In this document: positions 11,172 to 25,300 of the stretch, piece after piece | Position numbering within the stretch: position 1 is the first letter of the stretch | Layout of the letters: each line of letters begins with the position of its first letter | Assembly (NCBI RefSeq): GCF_964355755.1 | Contig: NC_092673.1 | Coordinates: 19,347,001-19,411,000, forward strand | DNA length: 64,000 bases | From: Antedon mediterranea | Lineage: Eukaryota; Echinodermata; Crinoidea; Comatulida; Antedonidae | Reading direction: 5' to 3' | Translations under genes and position numbers: made by a program | Notes under the pieces: model-generated | What the model was told of the DNA's origin: nothing | Database searches by the model: none | The model's input: only the letters and a program-made list of their open reading frames with translations

Positions 11172-12525
11172 AGATATATCGTCACCTGGAAAATATATAT
11201 ATATTTTTCTTGAATATGCAATTTTAATGTCATAATAGTTATTCACTTTGACCAAAAATTGGAGCGAAAATAAAATTGTTTACCTGAAAATAATGCAAAA
11301 AATAGTCAAATTATCAGACAATGGGTTGAAACTGCAGAATTCCCTATTCAAAGTTTGATTTTATTAATCTTCATTTTTCATGTTTTTGGGGGACAATATA
11401 TCCAGTACCCTGTGGACCCCTGTTGAATAAATTTGAACCTGGTGAACTTAAGAACAACAATAATTAATGTTTAAATTTAAGCAACAACAAAATAAAGCTT
11501 ATTGACTGATGATTGACAGTTTGGATTTATTTGTCATTGTCATGATAATAAAACAATTTATAATAAAAAAGTAAACAAAATGTTTTTATTGTTCATGTGG
11601 ATTGTTATTTTTTGTTTAATTTTGCATAAAGCATGCACACTACTCACAGATAGTGTATCTTAGTTTCATTATGCAAATTACGATTTTGTAGGTTAGATAT
11701 TCATAATTAGGTGATACATTTGATATAAGGGCACTCTCCATACTAATGGGGAATTTAGGTGTAAGTTTCATTTTGATTGGTTCAGAAATGGTAATGGTAA
11801 CATGCATAGTGAACAGGCTTGTTGTGGTTTTTGTTTATTATATATAATTTAAATTTATATAAATTAATTAATAATTAAGTTAATATAAATATCAGGATAA
11901 GGATAAAACTGGTCAACAATTGTGGACAAATATTTCACTGTAACCTATCACCATCCTCAGTATTCTATTTCCTATGGTGACATCCAGAAGAAGATTAGTT
12001 GAAATCGGAATTAGAATGCTGTGAGGGTATCACTGAAATATTCATTAAAAAAATATCATGTTGTTTACAACTAACACATAAGAATAATCATTTGTGAATT
12101 TAAATACTTGGTAATATCATGAAGGAAATTACAGGAAAAAGATTACATTATTTTTTCCTCCATGATAGTACACAGTGTGTCTTGCTTTTGTGACGTGTGT
12201 ACACTCTTTTATTGACTTAACCAACTTGACTGTTAACATGTTCTTTACAAAAGGTTCTTTGTTAATATAAGTATGCAAGACCATGGATTAAAGAATAGAA
12301 GGATATGCATCGACGTGAGATCAAGGGTTCCTTGACTCTCGCCGACAGACTGCGGACCGCCCACAATGTTACAGTTTAATTAACCGCATGGTAACAACGA
12401 AACGGTCGCGTGCCTAATACTGTGTATTGTTTACTGCACATGTGCAACGACATTTAACCTTGTTGTTGACTGCGCTTCTTTCGCACGTTCTCTGTTGCCC
12501 TGTATGTATTCATACATATTTGAAC
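11172..12525. other. AT-rich intergenic sequence
   Basis: I see no gene, no clear terminal repeats and no tandem array here. Confidence 0.35.
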
Positions 12526-12533
12526 AGTATAAT

Positions 12534-12720
12534 CAGTGCCGTAACGGCTATGTGCGCTCACTGGCTAAATCGAAGCTTGGGGCCCATGAGCAGTGCCCAG
12601 AGGAACAGGCATAAAATATGTCGAAAATGCTAAAAACGTCCGAGGCCTCAATCTTTGAAACTTGGAGGGCCACTTAGGTTTCCTAAACAAGTGGCTTCAG
12701 GCCTCTGCCTCATGCCACTG
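12534..12720. mobile_element. 187 bp hAT-type MITE
   Basis: It begins CAGTGCCGTAAC and ends CATGCCACTG, an imperfect inverted pair. An exact 8 bp duplication AGTATAAT flanks it at 12526-12533 and 12721-12728, which is the hAT signature. It is too short to encode a transposase. Confidence 0.85.
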
Positions 12721-12973
12721 AGTATAATGTTTATTGAAAACAGTTATTAAATTACATTGTATGTTATTGTGAAGACCCTAGTGTAGGCCTACTTCATCAA
12801 TATACCAGATAAAAACAATACTATATTGTTATTGGCTTAGAATTGTAGATGCTATAATTGTATTAGTATAGGTTTCTGCCGCGATTGATCTACGCTAATG
12901 TTTTTATGACATTAAAGTAGCATTTTATGACCTGTAGTAGCCCTACATCTGAGACAATAACTATTTATTTGTT

Positions 12974-14490
12974 GGTATTGTACTACCTTACTTTATGATC
13001 CATTTATTAATAGACTAAAACGCACTGCTTCCCCAGGGCTGTTAGTCAGGGTATTTGTGTGGGGTATTGTACTACCTTACTTTATGATCCATTTATTAAT
13101 AGACTAAAATGCACTGCTTCCCCAGGGCTGTTAGTCAGGGTATTTGTGTGGGGTATTGTACTACCTTACTTTATGATCCATTTATTAATAGCCTAAATGC
13201 ACTGCTTCCCCAGGGCTGTTAGTCAGGGTATTTGTGTGGGGTATTGTACTACCTTACTTTATGATCCATTTATTAATAGACTAAAATGTACTGCTTCCCC
13301 AGGGCTGTTAGTCAGGGTATTTGTGTGTGGTATTGTACTACCTTACTTTATGATCCATTTATTAATAGACTAAAATGTACTGCTTCCCCAGGGCTGTTAG
13401 TTAGGGTATTTGTGTGGGGTATTGTTAACCTTACTTTATGATCCATTTATTAATAGACTAAAATGCACTGCTTCCCCAGGGCTGTTAGTCAGGGTATTTG
13501 TGTGGGGTATTGTACTACCTTACTTTATGATCCATTTATTAATAGACTAAAATGCACTGCTTCCCCAGGGCTGTTAGTCAGGGTATTTGTGTGGGGTATT
13601 GTACTACCTTACTTTATGATCCATTTATTAATAGACTAAAATGCACTGCTTCCCCAGGGCTGTTAGTCAGGGTATTTGTGTGGGGTATTGTACTACCTTA
13701 CTTTATGATCCATTTATTAATAGACTAAAATGCACTGCTTCCCCAGGGCTGTTAGTCAGGGTATTTGTGTGGGGTATTGTACTACCTTACTTTATGATCC
13801 ATTTATTAATAGACTAAAATGCACTGCTTCCCCAGGGCTGTTAGTCAGGGTATTTGTGTGGGGTATTGTAATACCTTACTTTATGATCCATTTATTAATA
13901 GACTAAAATGCACTGCTTCCCCAGGGCTGTTAGTCAGGGTATTTGTGTGGGGTATTGTAATACCTTACTTTATGATCCATTTATTAATAGACTAAAATGC
14001 ACTGCTTCCCCAGGGCTGTTAGTCAGGGTATTTGTGTGGGGTATTGTACTACCTTACTTTATGATCCATTTATTAATAGACTAAAATGCACTGCTTCCCA
14101 GGGCTGTTAGTCAGGGTATTTGTGTGGGGTATTGTACTACCTTACTTTATGATCCATTTATTAATAGACTAAAATGCACTGCTTCCCCAGGGCTGTTAGT
14201 CAGGGTATTTGTGTGGGGTATTGTAATACCTTACTTTATGATCCATTTATTAATAGACTAAAACGCACTGCTTCCCCAGGGCTGTTAGTTAGGGTATTTG
14301 TGTGGGGTATTGTACTACCTTACTTTATGATCCATTTATTAATAGACTAAAATGCACTGCTTCCCCATGGCTGTTAGTCATGGGTATTTGTGTGGGGTAT
14401 TGTAATACCTTACTTTATGATCCATTTATTAATAGACTAAAATGCACTGCTTCCCCAGGGCTGTTAGTCAGGGTACTTGTGTGGGGTATG
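12974..14490. repeat. minisatellite, 88-89 bp unit, about 17 copies
   Basis: Units containing GGTATTGTACTACCTTAC, 'tttattaatagactaaaa' and 'gcttccccagggctgttagt' repeat head to tail with very few differences (occasional single-base changes and 1-bp indels). The period is not a multiple of three, so the 66-residue frame at 14302-14502 is an artefact of the repeat. Confidence 0.95.
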
Positions 14491-14499
14491 CAGATAGTT

Positions 14500-15292
14500 T
14501 AGTTTAGTTCTGTAGTTATAATGCTTTATATTTCACATGACAGAAGATTGTAAAAATCTGTTGAATCAGTAAGTTTGTCTAACCTGCATAACATAATGCC
14601 ACACTCATTTTGGTAGAAATACACCAGGAGTAGATCCAGGATTTAGAGGGGACGGCTAATAATAGACTGGGGAAAGAAGCCTAGGCCCCTTGGTTCTAAT
14701 CAAAATTTTAAAATGTCCTCTTTCGCCATGCTTTTATAAAGTCTCCCACCATTTAATTTTTATGATTTCGGACCTCCACATACTAAAATGGCAGTGCGAA
14801 ATAACACTTTTGGTTTTTAATAGTAAATTAACAATAAATGATATCATTATTGAATAAAGAATTGTTTATCTCATAATAAATATATTTAATTCAAAATAAC
14901 GTTCTGTTCTTATTATCCATTTTTTTATCCATAATTGTTATTTTAAAATATTTTGTATAAAACTGGTAGATTGCTCACAATAAAATACAAACAGTAGTTT
15001 TTGTTTCATTATGCAAAGTATGATTTTTTTTTAATTAATAATTTATAATTAGGTGATACATTTTAATATAGCTTCTAAGTGCATTCTCCATACCAATTTA
15101 TGATAAAAAAATAAATAAAATTAATGTGATGTGAAGTAGGATTGGCCTTCCCATGGATATCTTTTTCCCTTCTTGATATACCTTACCAATAATTAACCAG
15201 TATATAGGCCAATAAATAATATTATAAATACTATTATCACAACATAAAATGGCATAGTAGGCCTCTATTAACCAAACAGAGTCTCCTAATTA
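14500..15292. other. AT-rich region with a possible hAT remnant
   Basis: Near 14625-14690 a 'gtagatccaggatttagagggg' type stretch resembles common hAT MITE termini, but no partner terminus or duplication could be paired. Nothing else is recognised. Confidence 0.3.
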
Positions 15293-16402
15293 CCCTTAGT
15301 ATAAATTGTTTTTTATAACAATTCCTGGTAATCAAAATACACATACTATTCTGAAGCACAAAATATTATTAAGAAATATATCCACAACACTTTATTATTT
15401 TATTTAATCAGCAAAGCATCCATTATGAATTAAAAAAATACATAGTTAAGTGATGTTTTGTTCCAAAATCAATAAATCTTATAATGTACTAGCCCAAGCA
15501 AGTACATCTGTACAATTTGCACCTCAATAATTCACCGTCAAATATGCAATTACATTTTTAAAAACATAAGAAAACGTTTAAAGTATTTGTTGCTCCTAAT
15601 CTATACTATGTGTTAATGGAGATAATTTTGACACAATTTGATCTATATACAGTATCATGCGACTTTAACCCAATGTTGTAACTCTTTACATATGGCTCTG
15701 GCTCCGCCCATAATTCGTTCGTTTACATTGGTTGAATAGGAATTATGATATCTTTCTAATATACTATCTTTGTTTATATGAAGTTTGCAAACTGTAGATA
15801 GGTAAACAAGACTTATATTTTCTATTATAGGCTAGCACGCAAGACTGATTTAAGGAAGTCATGTGATGCACAGAAGCAGTAACAATTATAAACCCCTTAT
15901 AGTCAAGTAGCGTGTTTATGTAGAAATTTTCAGTCGAACTGATTTACCAGTGGATTGAGGATTGTTTCCAGGGTAGGGTACCAACAATTCTGTTTTTCAG
16001 ATTCAGTTGTAGTGTGAGTTTTTATATTATTTTAACAGAATATTTAATTTTGACTTACAGAATTGTGCTTTATTTTATGACAATTACAGGATTAGCAATA
16101 CTTTGTTTGGAAACGTTGGTTTATGGCAACCAGTTGCATCCATTGAAGTGTTTCTCAACTATTTTATTTTTACAGCAAAAATTGCAATACAATAAAATAA
16201 CAGATTTTAATTCGAAATTCAGAGGCTTTAAAAGATAATCTTGGTGCACACACTACAAGGGTGATAACTATCTTTTGCTCAAATTCTGCCTATGTTATCA
16301 CTTACCTTTCAGGCCTTTCGTTTAATAGCACATGAATTGTTCAATAAACTTGAGTTAAAAGGTAATTTCAAACCTACTAAGGTCTGTTACAAAGGTCACA
16401 GA
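15293..16402. repeat. arm 2 of the ~1.1 kb inverted repeat pair
   Basis: It is the reverse complement of 3005-4126 with scattered substitutions. It keeps the QLHPLK/KITDFNSKFRG coding-like words near 16120-16225 on the plus strand, but the frame is interrupted. With arm 1 it brackets about 11.2 kb. Confidence 0.75.
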
Positions 16403-16482
16403 AGTTAGGCTGCTGAATATCTTTGAACAAAACATGTCTGACGTGAAAATAAAAAAAAGTATATTAGTCTGATAGTACAGTG

Positions 16483-16870
16483 ATACGCCCGTATTCTTTA
16501 AACCAGACTTTAGTCGTAGTTCGAACTTCGACTTCAAAAAGTGCTAGTTCGAGCTACGGGCTCAAGCCCCCCTTGCCAGAGAGACTAGCTTTCCCACCAA
16601 ATTTTTGTCGGGGAATATAATATACTGCACATTGTTCACGTACACTTCGTAGCTTCAGCACCTAGAAAACCGCGACGTTCAATTGACCGTGAGTACGTCA
16701 GAGGGCTATTGTGCACTTTATGCATTCATTATCGCCAGCGATCTAACTACTAAACAAAAGAATGCACTTGTCTGGCCTTTGTACAAATCGTTCGCGTTAC
16801 TTTGTGTACTGTGTATCGACATACGCTACAGCAAAAACAAGTTATGTTAATTATTCGTATGTTCACCAAT
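16483..16870. repeat. decayed transposon fragments
   Basis: At about 16485-16535 sits one terminus related to the MITE at 33430-34361 (GCCCGTATTCTTTAAACC, then AGTCGTAGTTCGAA). From about 16640 to 16860 the sequence matches the reverse complement of part of the nested element at 7170-7500. No complete boundaries are visible. Confidence 0.5.
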
Positions 16871-18020
16871 TTTTTAATTTACAATTAATCCTCTGTACCG
16901 TGGGGCACCTAAAATAAATATTTCATACATTACTAAACAAAAAACATGCTATTTTCGCTTAGCCAACAACATCTTATTATAGTTTAGTTATTAAGTTTTC
17001 AATGTCCTGTATGTCATGAACTTCTCACCATACTCAAAGTCCAGATGGTAAGCTTACATACACTTGCGAGGTATACTACTGAAAATGGTCTACGCTTGCG
17101 GACACACACCACCCACCCACCCCAATTAACCACTTTTTTAAGCCTCTAGGCCCGATGTTTTCAAATTATAAGATGCAATTTTTGAAGACCTGCAGGTCTA
17201 GTTTTCAAAATTTTCTTAGGTACTTATAAATTTCATTTCATATTTAATTTCATTTCATATTTCGAAGCACAATAAGTGCATTTTCCAGGACCTATAATCA
17301 GCTCTAATTTTCAAAAATGTCTTAGCTCAGTTCCTGCCTGTGGGTACGTTTTACGTTTGTGTATATTTTCTATGCTACAATATACTCGATAAATATAGGC
17401 ATATTTTGAACTTTAAAGGTCACTTCATTTTTAAAATTGAAATGGATTGCCACAGTCATCATTGCGCATCGGTTTTTTGCACGCAGTATTTTATTTATGC
17501 ATTATGAAAAATGGAAAAAGTGGCTACCCTAAATCTGATTAAAATTGCCTCAAATGACGCTAGAACGCGTTACTTCCGGGGGCTTTGCCCTCTAGACCCC
17601 CTGGCGGCCCCCTTGCACCCAGCCTAGAGAGAGATTAACAACATTTTTGACCAAATAACTGATATGTTTTTCTGATACTCACAATTGCCTAGAGGGATGT
17701 TTTTGCTGTTTTTTGGGGGTTTAAAGTAAAGTGGGCCAAACTGAATGGCAGCCATTTGTTGTGTATTAATTAAAGAAAAGTCATAATTGCCGTTTGGGAA
17801 AATGAATCCACAAAACAATGTTTCCAGTTGTTGATCTGTCAATCAATTATTATGAACAAAATAATTTTTTAAATATTTAAAGATGAGACCATGGCCAGTT
17901 TAATATCAACTTGGTGATAAACTTAGATTTTACAATCGCACAATGTACACAATATGCTTTATTTGTTTAATAACAAGTATAACAGTTTAAAAATCTAAAG
18001 TATAATATGTTGTAATGCTA
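16870..18020. other. no supported gene
   Basis: The sequence is AT-rich with one GC-rich patch near 17575-17625 ('ggggctttgccctctagaccccctgg') typical of a transposon end. The 72-residue minus frame 17624-17842 has no recognisable motif or splice context. Confidence 0.3.
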
Positions 18021-18021
18021 G

Positions 18022-18869
18022 CACAGGAGTCATCTTCATTCAGTAACACCAGCATACAGGTCATCTACATGCAGTAACACCAGCATACAGATCATCTTCA
18101 TTCAGTAACACCAGCATACAGGTCATCTACATGCAGTAACACCAGCATACAGATCATCTTCATTCAGTAACACCAGCATACAGGTCATCTTCATTCAGTA
18201 ACGCCAACATACAGGTCATCTTCATTCAGTAACACCAGCATACAGGTCATCTTCATTCATTAACACCAGCATACAGGTCATCTACATTCAGTAACACCAG
18301 CATACAGGTCATCTTCATTCAGTAACACCAGCATACAGGTCATCTTCATTCAGTAACACCAGCATACAGGTCATCTTCATTCATTAACACCGGCATACAG
18401 GTCATCTTCATTCAGTAACACCGGCATACAGGTCATCTTCATTCAGTAACACCAGCATACAGATCATCTTCATTCAGTAATGCCAGCATACAGGTCATCT
18501 TCATTCAGTAATGCCAGCATACAGATCATCTTCATTCAGTAACGCCAGCATACAGGTCATCTTCATTCATTAACACCGGCATACAGGTCATCTTCATTCA
18601 GTAACACCGGCATACAGGTCATCTTCATTCAGTAACACCAGCATACAGATCATCTTCATTCAGTAAACACCAGCATACAGATCATCTTCATTCAGTAATG
18701 CCAGCATACAGGTTATCTTCATTCAGTAACACCAGCATACAGGTCATCTTCATTCAGTAACACCAGCATACAGATCATCTTCATTCAGTAACACCAGCAT
18801 ACAGGTCATCTTCATTCAGTAACACCAGCATACAGATCATCTTCATTCAGTAATGCCAGCATACAGGTG
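18022..18869. repeat. minisatellite, 31 bp unit, about 27 copies
   Basis: The unit resembles CAGGTCATCTTCATTCAGT followed by 'aacaccagcata', with a few recurring variants (tcatctacatgc, atgccagcata, ttaacaccgg). It ends about 155 bp before the proposed start codon of the Roco gene, so it may sit in or next to the promoter or 5' UTR. Confidence 0.95.
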
Positions 18870-19024
18870 CAATTGAATTGTCATAGCTTTTTTAATGCAA
18901 AGGTTTCTGTCTGATGAAATTATGTTTTACCTTTCATATTTTCAGAACAGAATGTGTAGGCTTACTTTTACACTAGAAGCTATCAGTATTAATAATTGTT
19001 AAATGAAGACACTGTATTTTTGAA

Positions 19025-19373
19025 ATGGAAAGGTACGTTTGTTTTTTATTTCAAATCCAACAAAAATAACCAGCTCCAATATGTAAATGTTAAAAACAAA
19101 TTAAAATGTTTGAATAGTTAGCAATACTTTAAAACTTTCTTAAAAGATTATGAAATTATAAATATTACAAATAAAGGGCTCATTCTCATCAAATATAATG
19201 ATGATATTGATTATTTCCATCAATCATCATTTTCATAAAATAGTGTAATAAATCATTATTTCTTACATTTTAACAGGAACAAATTAGAAAAAGCTTTGTT
19301 GTACAGGGGTGATTTGCAAACAATTAAACAAATTTGTAAGACGCAACCAGATCTTGTGAAATCTATCAATGAG
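19025..19373 (+). CDS. first two coding exons: start and ankyrin N-cap
   Basis: Exon 1 contributes ATG GAA AG before GTACG; exon 2 (19277-19373) follows a TTTTAACAG acceptor and completes an Arg codon. Together they encode 35 residues starting MERNKLEKALLYRG, including an ALL.RGDL..I segment typical of a helix pair leading into ankyrin repeats, and end in phase 0 as the ankyrin exons require. An upstream start exon cannot be excluded because exon 1 contributes only 8 coding bases. Confidence 0.65.
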
Positions 19374-22300
19374 GTATAATATTATCAAAGAAGAAATTTA
19401 ATTAAAGTTTAAAATTATAGAGATTGTAATTTTCTTTATTATTTATTATAACATTTTTTTATATAATGAATTACAATTATTTTTCAATATCACACTAATG
19501 ATGTTGGTAAGACCTGCATGCACTGATTAACCACATTAGGCTAAAAATAATAATATAAATACACACTGATGATGGGGATAACCTGCATGTACTGATTAAC
19601 CACATTAGGCTAAAAATAATAATATAAATACACACTGATGATGGAGGTATAACCTGCATGTACTGATTAACCACATTAGGCTAAAAATAATAATATAAAT
19701 ACACACTGATGATGTTGGTATAACCTGCATGTACTGATTAACCACATTAGGCTATAAATAATAATATAAATACACACTGATGATAGGGGTATAACCTGCA
19801 TGCACTGATTAACCACATTAGGCTAAAAATAATAATATAAATACACACTGATGATGGAGGTATAACCTGCATGTACTGATTAACCACTTTAGGCTAAAAA
19901 TAATAATATAAATACACACTGATGATGGGGGTATAACCTGCATGTACTGATTAACAACATTAGGCTAAAAATAATAATATAGATACACACTGATGATGGG
20001 GGTATAACCTGCATGTACTGATTAACAACATTAGGCTAAAAATAATAATATAAACACACACTGATGATGGGGGTATAACCTGCATGTACTGATTAACAAC
20101 ATTAGGCTAAAAATAATAATATAAATACACACTGATGATGGAGGTATAACCTGCATATACTGATTAACCACATTAGGCTAAAAATAATAATATAAATACA
20201 CACTGATGATGGAGGTATAACCTGCATGCACTGATTAACAACATTAGGCTAAAAATAATAATATAAATACACACTGATGATGGGGGTATAACCTGCATGC
20301 ACTGATTAACCACATTAGGCAAAAATAATAATATAAATACACACTGATGGGTATGGCAAGCCTCAGCTGTCTGGAGTATTCAAAATATTATATTATTATA
20401 TCAGAGGTCCCAAATTGGGAAAGTCCATTCGCAGGAGATTTTGTCGTGAACCACATTCAATTCGTCGGGGCGTCGAAAGTCAACGCGCAGGGAATCGAAA
20501 ATCAACACGCGTGTCGTTTACGTCTCTTAATTAATTAACTAAATATGTTACATATACAGTATATACAATATTTACACATAAGTTTGCTTAATTTTTACAT
20601 AGGTTTATCCATCAGTATTTTTACATTCTTATTTTTTTTATGGACACATCCTCAGTACAAAGAATTAAAAAAATATATACTGTATTTTAACTAAAATTCA
20701 GTATATAAAATAATTTAACTTAATTACATAGGCACAGGCCTAGCCTAGGGCTTCTACTAGGCCCTAGCTAGCTACCATTTTAACCCCCCCCCCCCCAAAA
20801 AAAAAATAATAATAAGAAATAACTATTCCGAATCCGTCTTATGCTACATTACGCGAGTTAACATATTATTTCAGATGAAAAACATTGAGTTTTATATTGT
20901 TTTATCCATACGTAATTACACTGGCATTAAAGATATAACATTAAAATGTAGGCCGTTTATGAGCTATTTCGCCGATTTCTTATCGCTGGGAAATTCCCCA
21001 CCATCGACATCGATCGAGGAGTAGGCCTAGGCTAGAATAGAGGCCTAGCGTGCATGCCGGAACGGGTGGATTATTGCTATATAAATAACAAGTTTGAACA
21101 AAAGAGCTTACAACAATCTTAGGTAAATTTTTATTAAACGTAGGCCTACTTGCTTGGCGAATCCATATGCTCGTATTATCGGATCGTACAGTAAAACCAA
21201 ATAAAACACCGCCTCAACAACCTCGTGCGATGTGCGATCTGTTGTTCTTTGCAGCGGATCAACATTGGTAGAGTCCATTAATTATGAGGGTGTTTAAAAA
21301 TGTAATAACTATTAAAAACGTGTCTCAATCACTGTGTAATCAAAGCGTTTATTTAGTTAAAACTTGGATCCTCCCAAAATTGATAATCGCGTATTCCGGT
21401 GACCACGTGATTGATTCACGGTTGGTTGCACGCTCTTTTTTTTCTACGTCCGGCGTGTAGTAACCGTGCATGTTTATATTATTGTTACGGTTTAACAAAG
21501 GCAGTGCATACAAATAAAAATACAATAATAGACCACAGAGACTGCATGAATAGACATTGTTTCAACATCCTGCCTCACTTTTGTCTAGTTATTTATTGAT
21601 TATTGTTGACCTGGGCTGAGCCTGGGTGTAACCGTAAATCAATTTGGCCAAAAATATGGGGAAATTTGAAAATGCGGTAAAAAAAATCAAAATGCGGTAG
21701 AAAACGTTGAGATAGCGGTAGCGCGGTAGATGGGTTCTAAAAGCGGTAGACTACCGCGAGTAGCGGTAGACTTGGGACCCCTGTTTTCACGCTACATCAC
21801 AAGAGAGGACTCAATCAGATATAAAGCAAGCAGCAATTTTAGGACTATAGTTTATAGGTCCCAGCTGCTGGACCCAAAAAACATCTGGGAAAAGTGTCTA
21901 TGAGGGTTCACGGTTGAACGATTTTGGATTCTTGCCCTTTGATTGGTTGACTTCAATGCAAATGGTTTAACCTAAATTTGTTATCGTATCTAGTTTAACT
22001 TAATTATGATATTAGTTTCATTGGGTGTTAAAAATCAGTACCAAAAGTATGTACCAACTTTCTCTACCATTGAGTAAATATTCTAGAAGTTGCACTTAAT
22101 TTACTGAAATTTCTCATTACGCAAATTTATATATAAATTCATTAAACTGCTTATTGGCCTCATATTTTTAATATCTGAACATTTGTTTGTACAATTTTAT
22201 GAAAGTATTTTTTCTCATTACGCAAATTTATATATTAATTAAGTAATAGGCTAACAAATCTCTAGATCTGATCCATGGTAAGATAATCTATTAAACCCAA

Positions 22301-25300
22301 TTTCACATAATGTCTGTTGTCGGTATTATACACCAGCAAATTTGCAAAAGAAGGTAATGTACAGGGATTTGCTAGTGTAATAGGCTAACATTATATAGAT
22401 ATGCTGTGGTAAACCATTCTATTTTGTTCTACTCATTTATTAATAATGATAATTATGATTATTTATCACAATATTTAGTAGCAATTGTTGTTGTTTGTAT
22501 TGAAAAAAAAAACAAACAATTTTACATAATGTCTGTTGTCAGTATTTATAAACTTTATTATGATTCCTTTCCAGAATGGTGACACTCCATTACATTCATA
22601 TCTGGGGAGCGGATATAGATCTACCTTAGAAATAGTGACTTGTCTCATTCAGCATGGGACACCAGTAGCATTGCAAAATAAGGTAATGTACAGGGATTTG
22701 CTAGTGTAATAGGCTAACATTATATAGATATGCTGTGGTAAACCATTCTATTTTGTTCTACTCATTTATTAATAATGATAATTATGATTATTTACCACAA
22801 TATTTAGCAGCAATTGTTGTTGTTTGTATTGACAAAAAACAAACAATTTCACATAATGTCTGTTGTCAGTATTTATAAACTTTATTATGATTCCTTTCCA
22901 GGATGGTGACACTCCATTACATTCATATCTGTGGAGTAGTATGTATCCACCTACCTTAGAAATAGTGACGTGTCTCATTCAGCATGGGGCACCAGCAACA
23001 TTGCAAAATAAGGTAATGTACAGGGATTTGCTAGTGTAATAGGCTAACATTATATAGATATGCTGTGGTAAACCATTCTATTTTGTTCTACTCATTTATT
23101 AATAATGATAATTATGATTATTTACCACAATATTTAGCAGCAATTGTTGTTGTTTGTATTGAAAAAAAAAACAAACAATTTCACATAATGTCTGTTGTCA
23201 GTATTTATAAACTTCATTGTGATTCCTTTCCAGTCTGGTGACACTCCATTACATTCATATCTGAGGAGTGGATGTACTGCACCTACCTTAGAAATAGTGA
23301 CGTGTCTCATTCAGCATGGGGCACCAGTAGCATTGCAAAATGAGGTAATGTACAGGGATTTGCTAGTGTAGTAGGCTAACATTCTATAGCAGGCCTCGAA
23401 TTTTACCGCGGCCAGTGCCGTCGGTGCCCTCCCAGTTGGCCTCAATGCCCTCGAAAATTAATAGCACCCACGGCCACTACTGGCCTGCCCTTTTTTTGCG
23501 TTGGCCGTGAGTGCCCTTCCCGAGTTTTACCACAATAAAAACCACTAAAGTAGATAGAAAATAATGTCAAGAATATCGGACGAGGCGCAAAACTATCGCC
23601 TGTCTTCGTTGCAAGGGGATTTCCCTAAACGCATTTAGAGAAAACATCGAACATATTTATATAACCAAAACAATATCGTCCCGGCCGCCGTGCGTGGTAA
23701 ATAATGGTATAGATAGTACATTAAAATACAGGGGTGTACACTTTTAATAATAAAGCTAAAAACGTTCCTCGATCGGAGGTCACTGAAAGTATTAAAGTCG
23801 CACCACCCCCGCCTCAATAATCGAGCTAGCCGCCTTCGTTGAAAAAAAAATTACACGCACTCCTTGTCCTAGCCAGCCTATCCTCCCGCCGCCGATCCGA
23901 TCAACAAACACACGCGATTCAATACATTGGGAAAACAATTCCATTTGACGCACACGCACCCTCTGATAAGAAATTTCACACGACGTCGTCGTACGTGTGA
24001 GAGTACGAAGGATCGGTCGTTGGAAAAACAATTCCTTTTGACGTACACGCACCCGCTGATATGAAAATACCATGTGCGTTCCTGCATGGTGTAGTCCATT
24101 CCATTATACGTGTAAAATTAGGGGTGTCAACTTTTAGTACTAAAGTTAAACCGGTACCTCAACCCGAAGATCGTTGGAAGTATATTGTATTTATATTTTA
24201 TCGCACCCACCTCAATAATCCAGCCGACAGATCATCGAAAAATCTTGTTTAACGACGTCGTACACTAAATTAACAAACGCGTTTTTACCGAACTCAAGGA
24301 AATGGTATAGTCCACAATACACGTGCAGAAGGCTAAACGAGAGAGAGGGGTTGGCGTCCGTCCGTCCGTGTTTTGAATTCTTATGAATATGGATTATACT
24401 AACAAAAAAGCTTCAGAAATCGAAACTCGGAAAATAACAATAATTTATATTCTACAACATAATGTCATTGGCTTGATTTTTACCGTGGTTAACACTCTGT
24501 GTATGAATAGTTGTAGTTAAGGCCTACAAACAAATTGTTTTTGTAACCTGTGTTCTCCGTCCGCTACGCCTTTAGTGCTGCTAAGTGCTTGCTGTTGTTA
24601 GGGTCTTTACCCGTTGGGCCTGGCTTCACATGCCTTTTTTTGATCGCATTGTTTGAAACTAAACGAAACAACTGTGAACGCTAAACATCGTACCTTAATA
24701 ATTATTATTTATATGGATCGTAAATACACGTAATATTTATATGAAATACAAAAAGATGTAGACAGTCCTCTCCTACTACTACTACGCAATCTGATGAATA
24801 GGGGAAATACCCCCAAAAATGTTTGCGGGTAGAATTTTTTTTTTTGAAAAAAATTCCACCCGGGCGCTCAACCGGAAACAAGCTATTTTTAAATTTTGGC
24901 CTATTTATTAAAATATTTTTTAATTTTGGCCTTGGTGCCCCTTCGATTTAAAACAAATGGCCTTGGTGCCCTCCCATTTGGCCTTGGTGCCCCTCAAATC
25001 AATGAAAACCGGAGGCCAAATGGCCTTGCCCCTAAAATCCCCAAATTCGAGGCCTGCTATAGATATGCTGTGGTAAACCATTCTATTTTGTTCTACTCAT
25101 TTATTAATAATGATAATTATGATTATTTACCACAATATTTAGCAGCAATTGTTGTTGTTTGTATTGACAAAAAACAAACAATTTCACATAATGTCTGTTG
25201 TCAGTATTTATAAACTTTATTGTGATTCCTTTCCAGAATGGTAACACTCCATTACATTCATATCTGGAGAGAAAATATCCACATACCTTAGCAATAGTGA

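Noticed and set aside
14302-14502. 66-residue plus frame
   Set aside because: It lies in the 88-89 bp minisatellite, whose period is not a multiple of three.
18022-18869. Regular 31 bp repeats resembling a CRISPR array
   Set aside because: The repeats are contiguous with no unique spacers, in eukaryotic DNA; it is a minisatellite.
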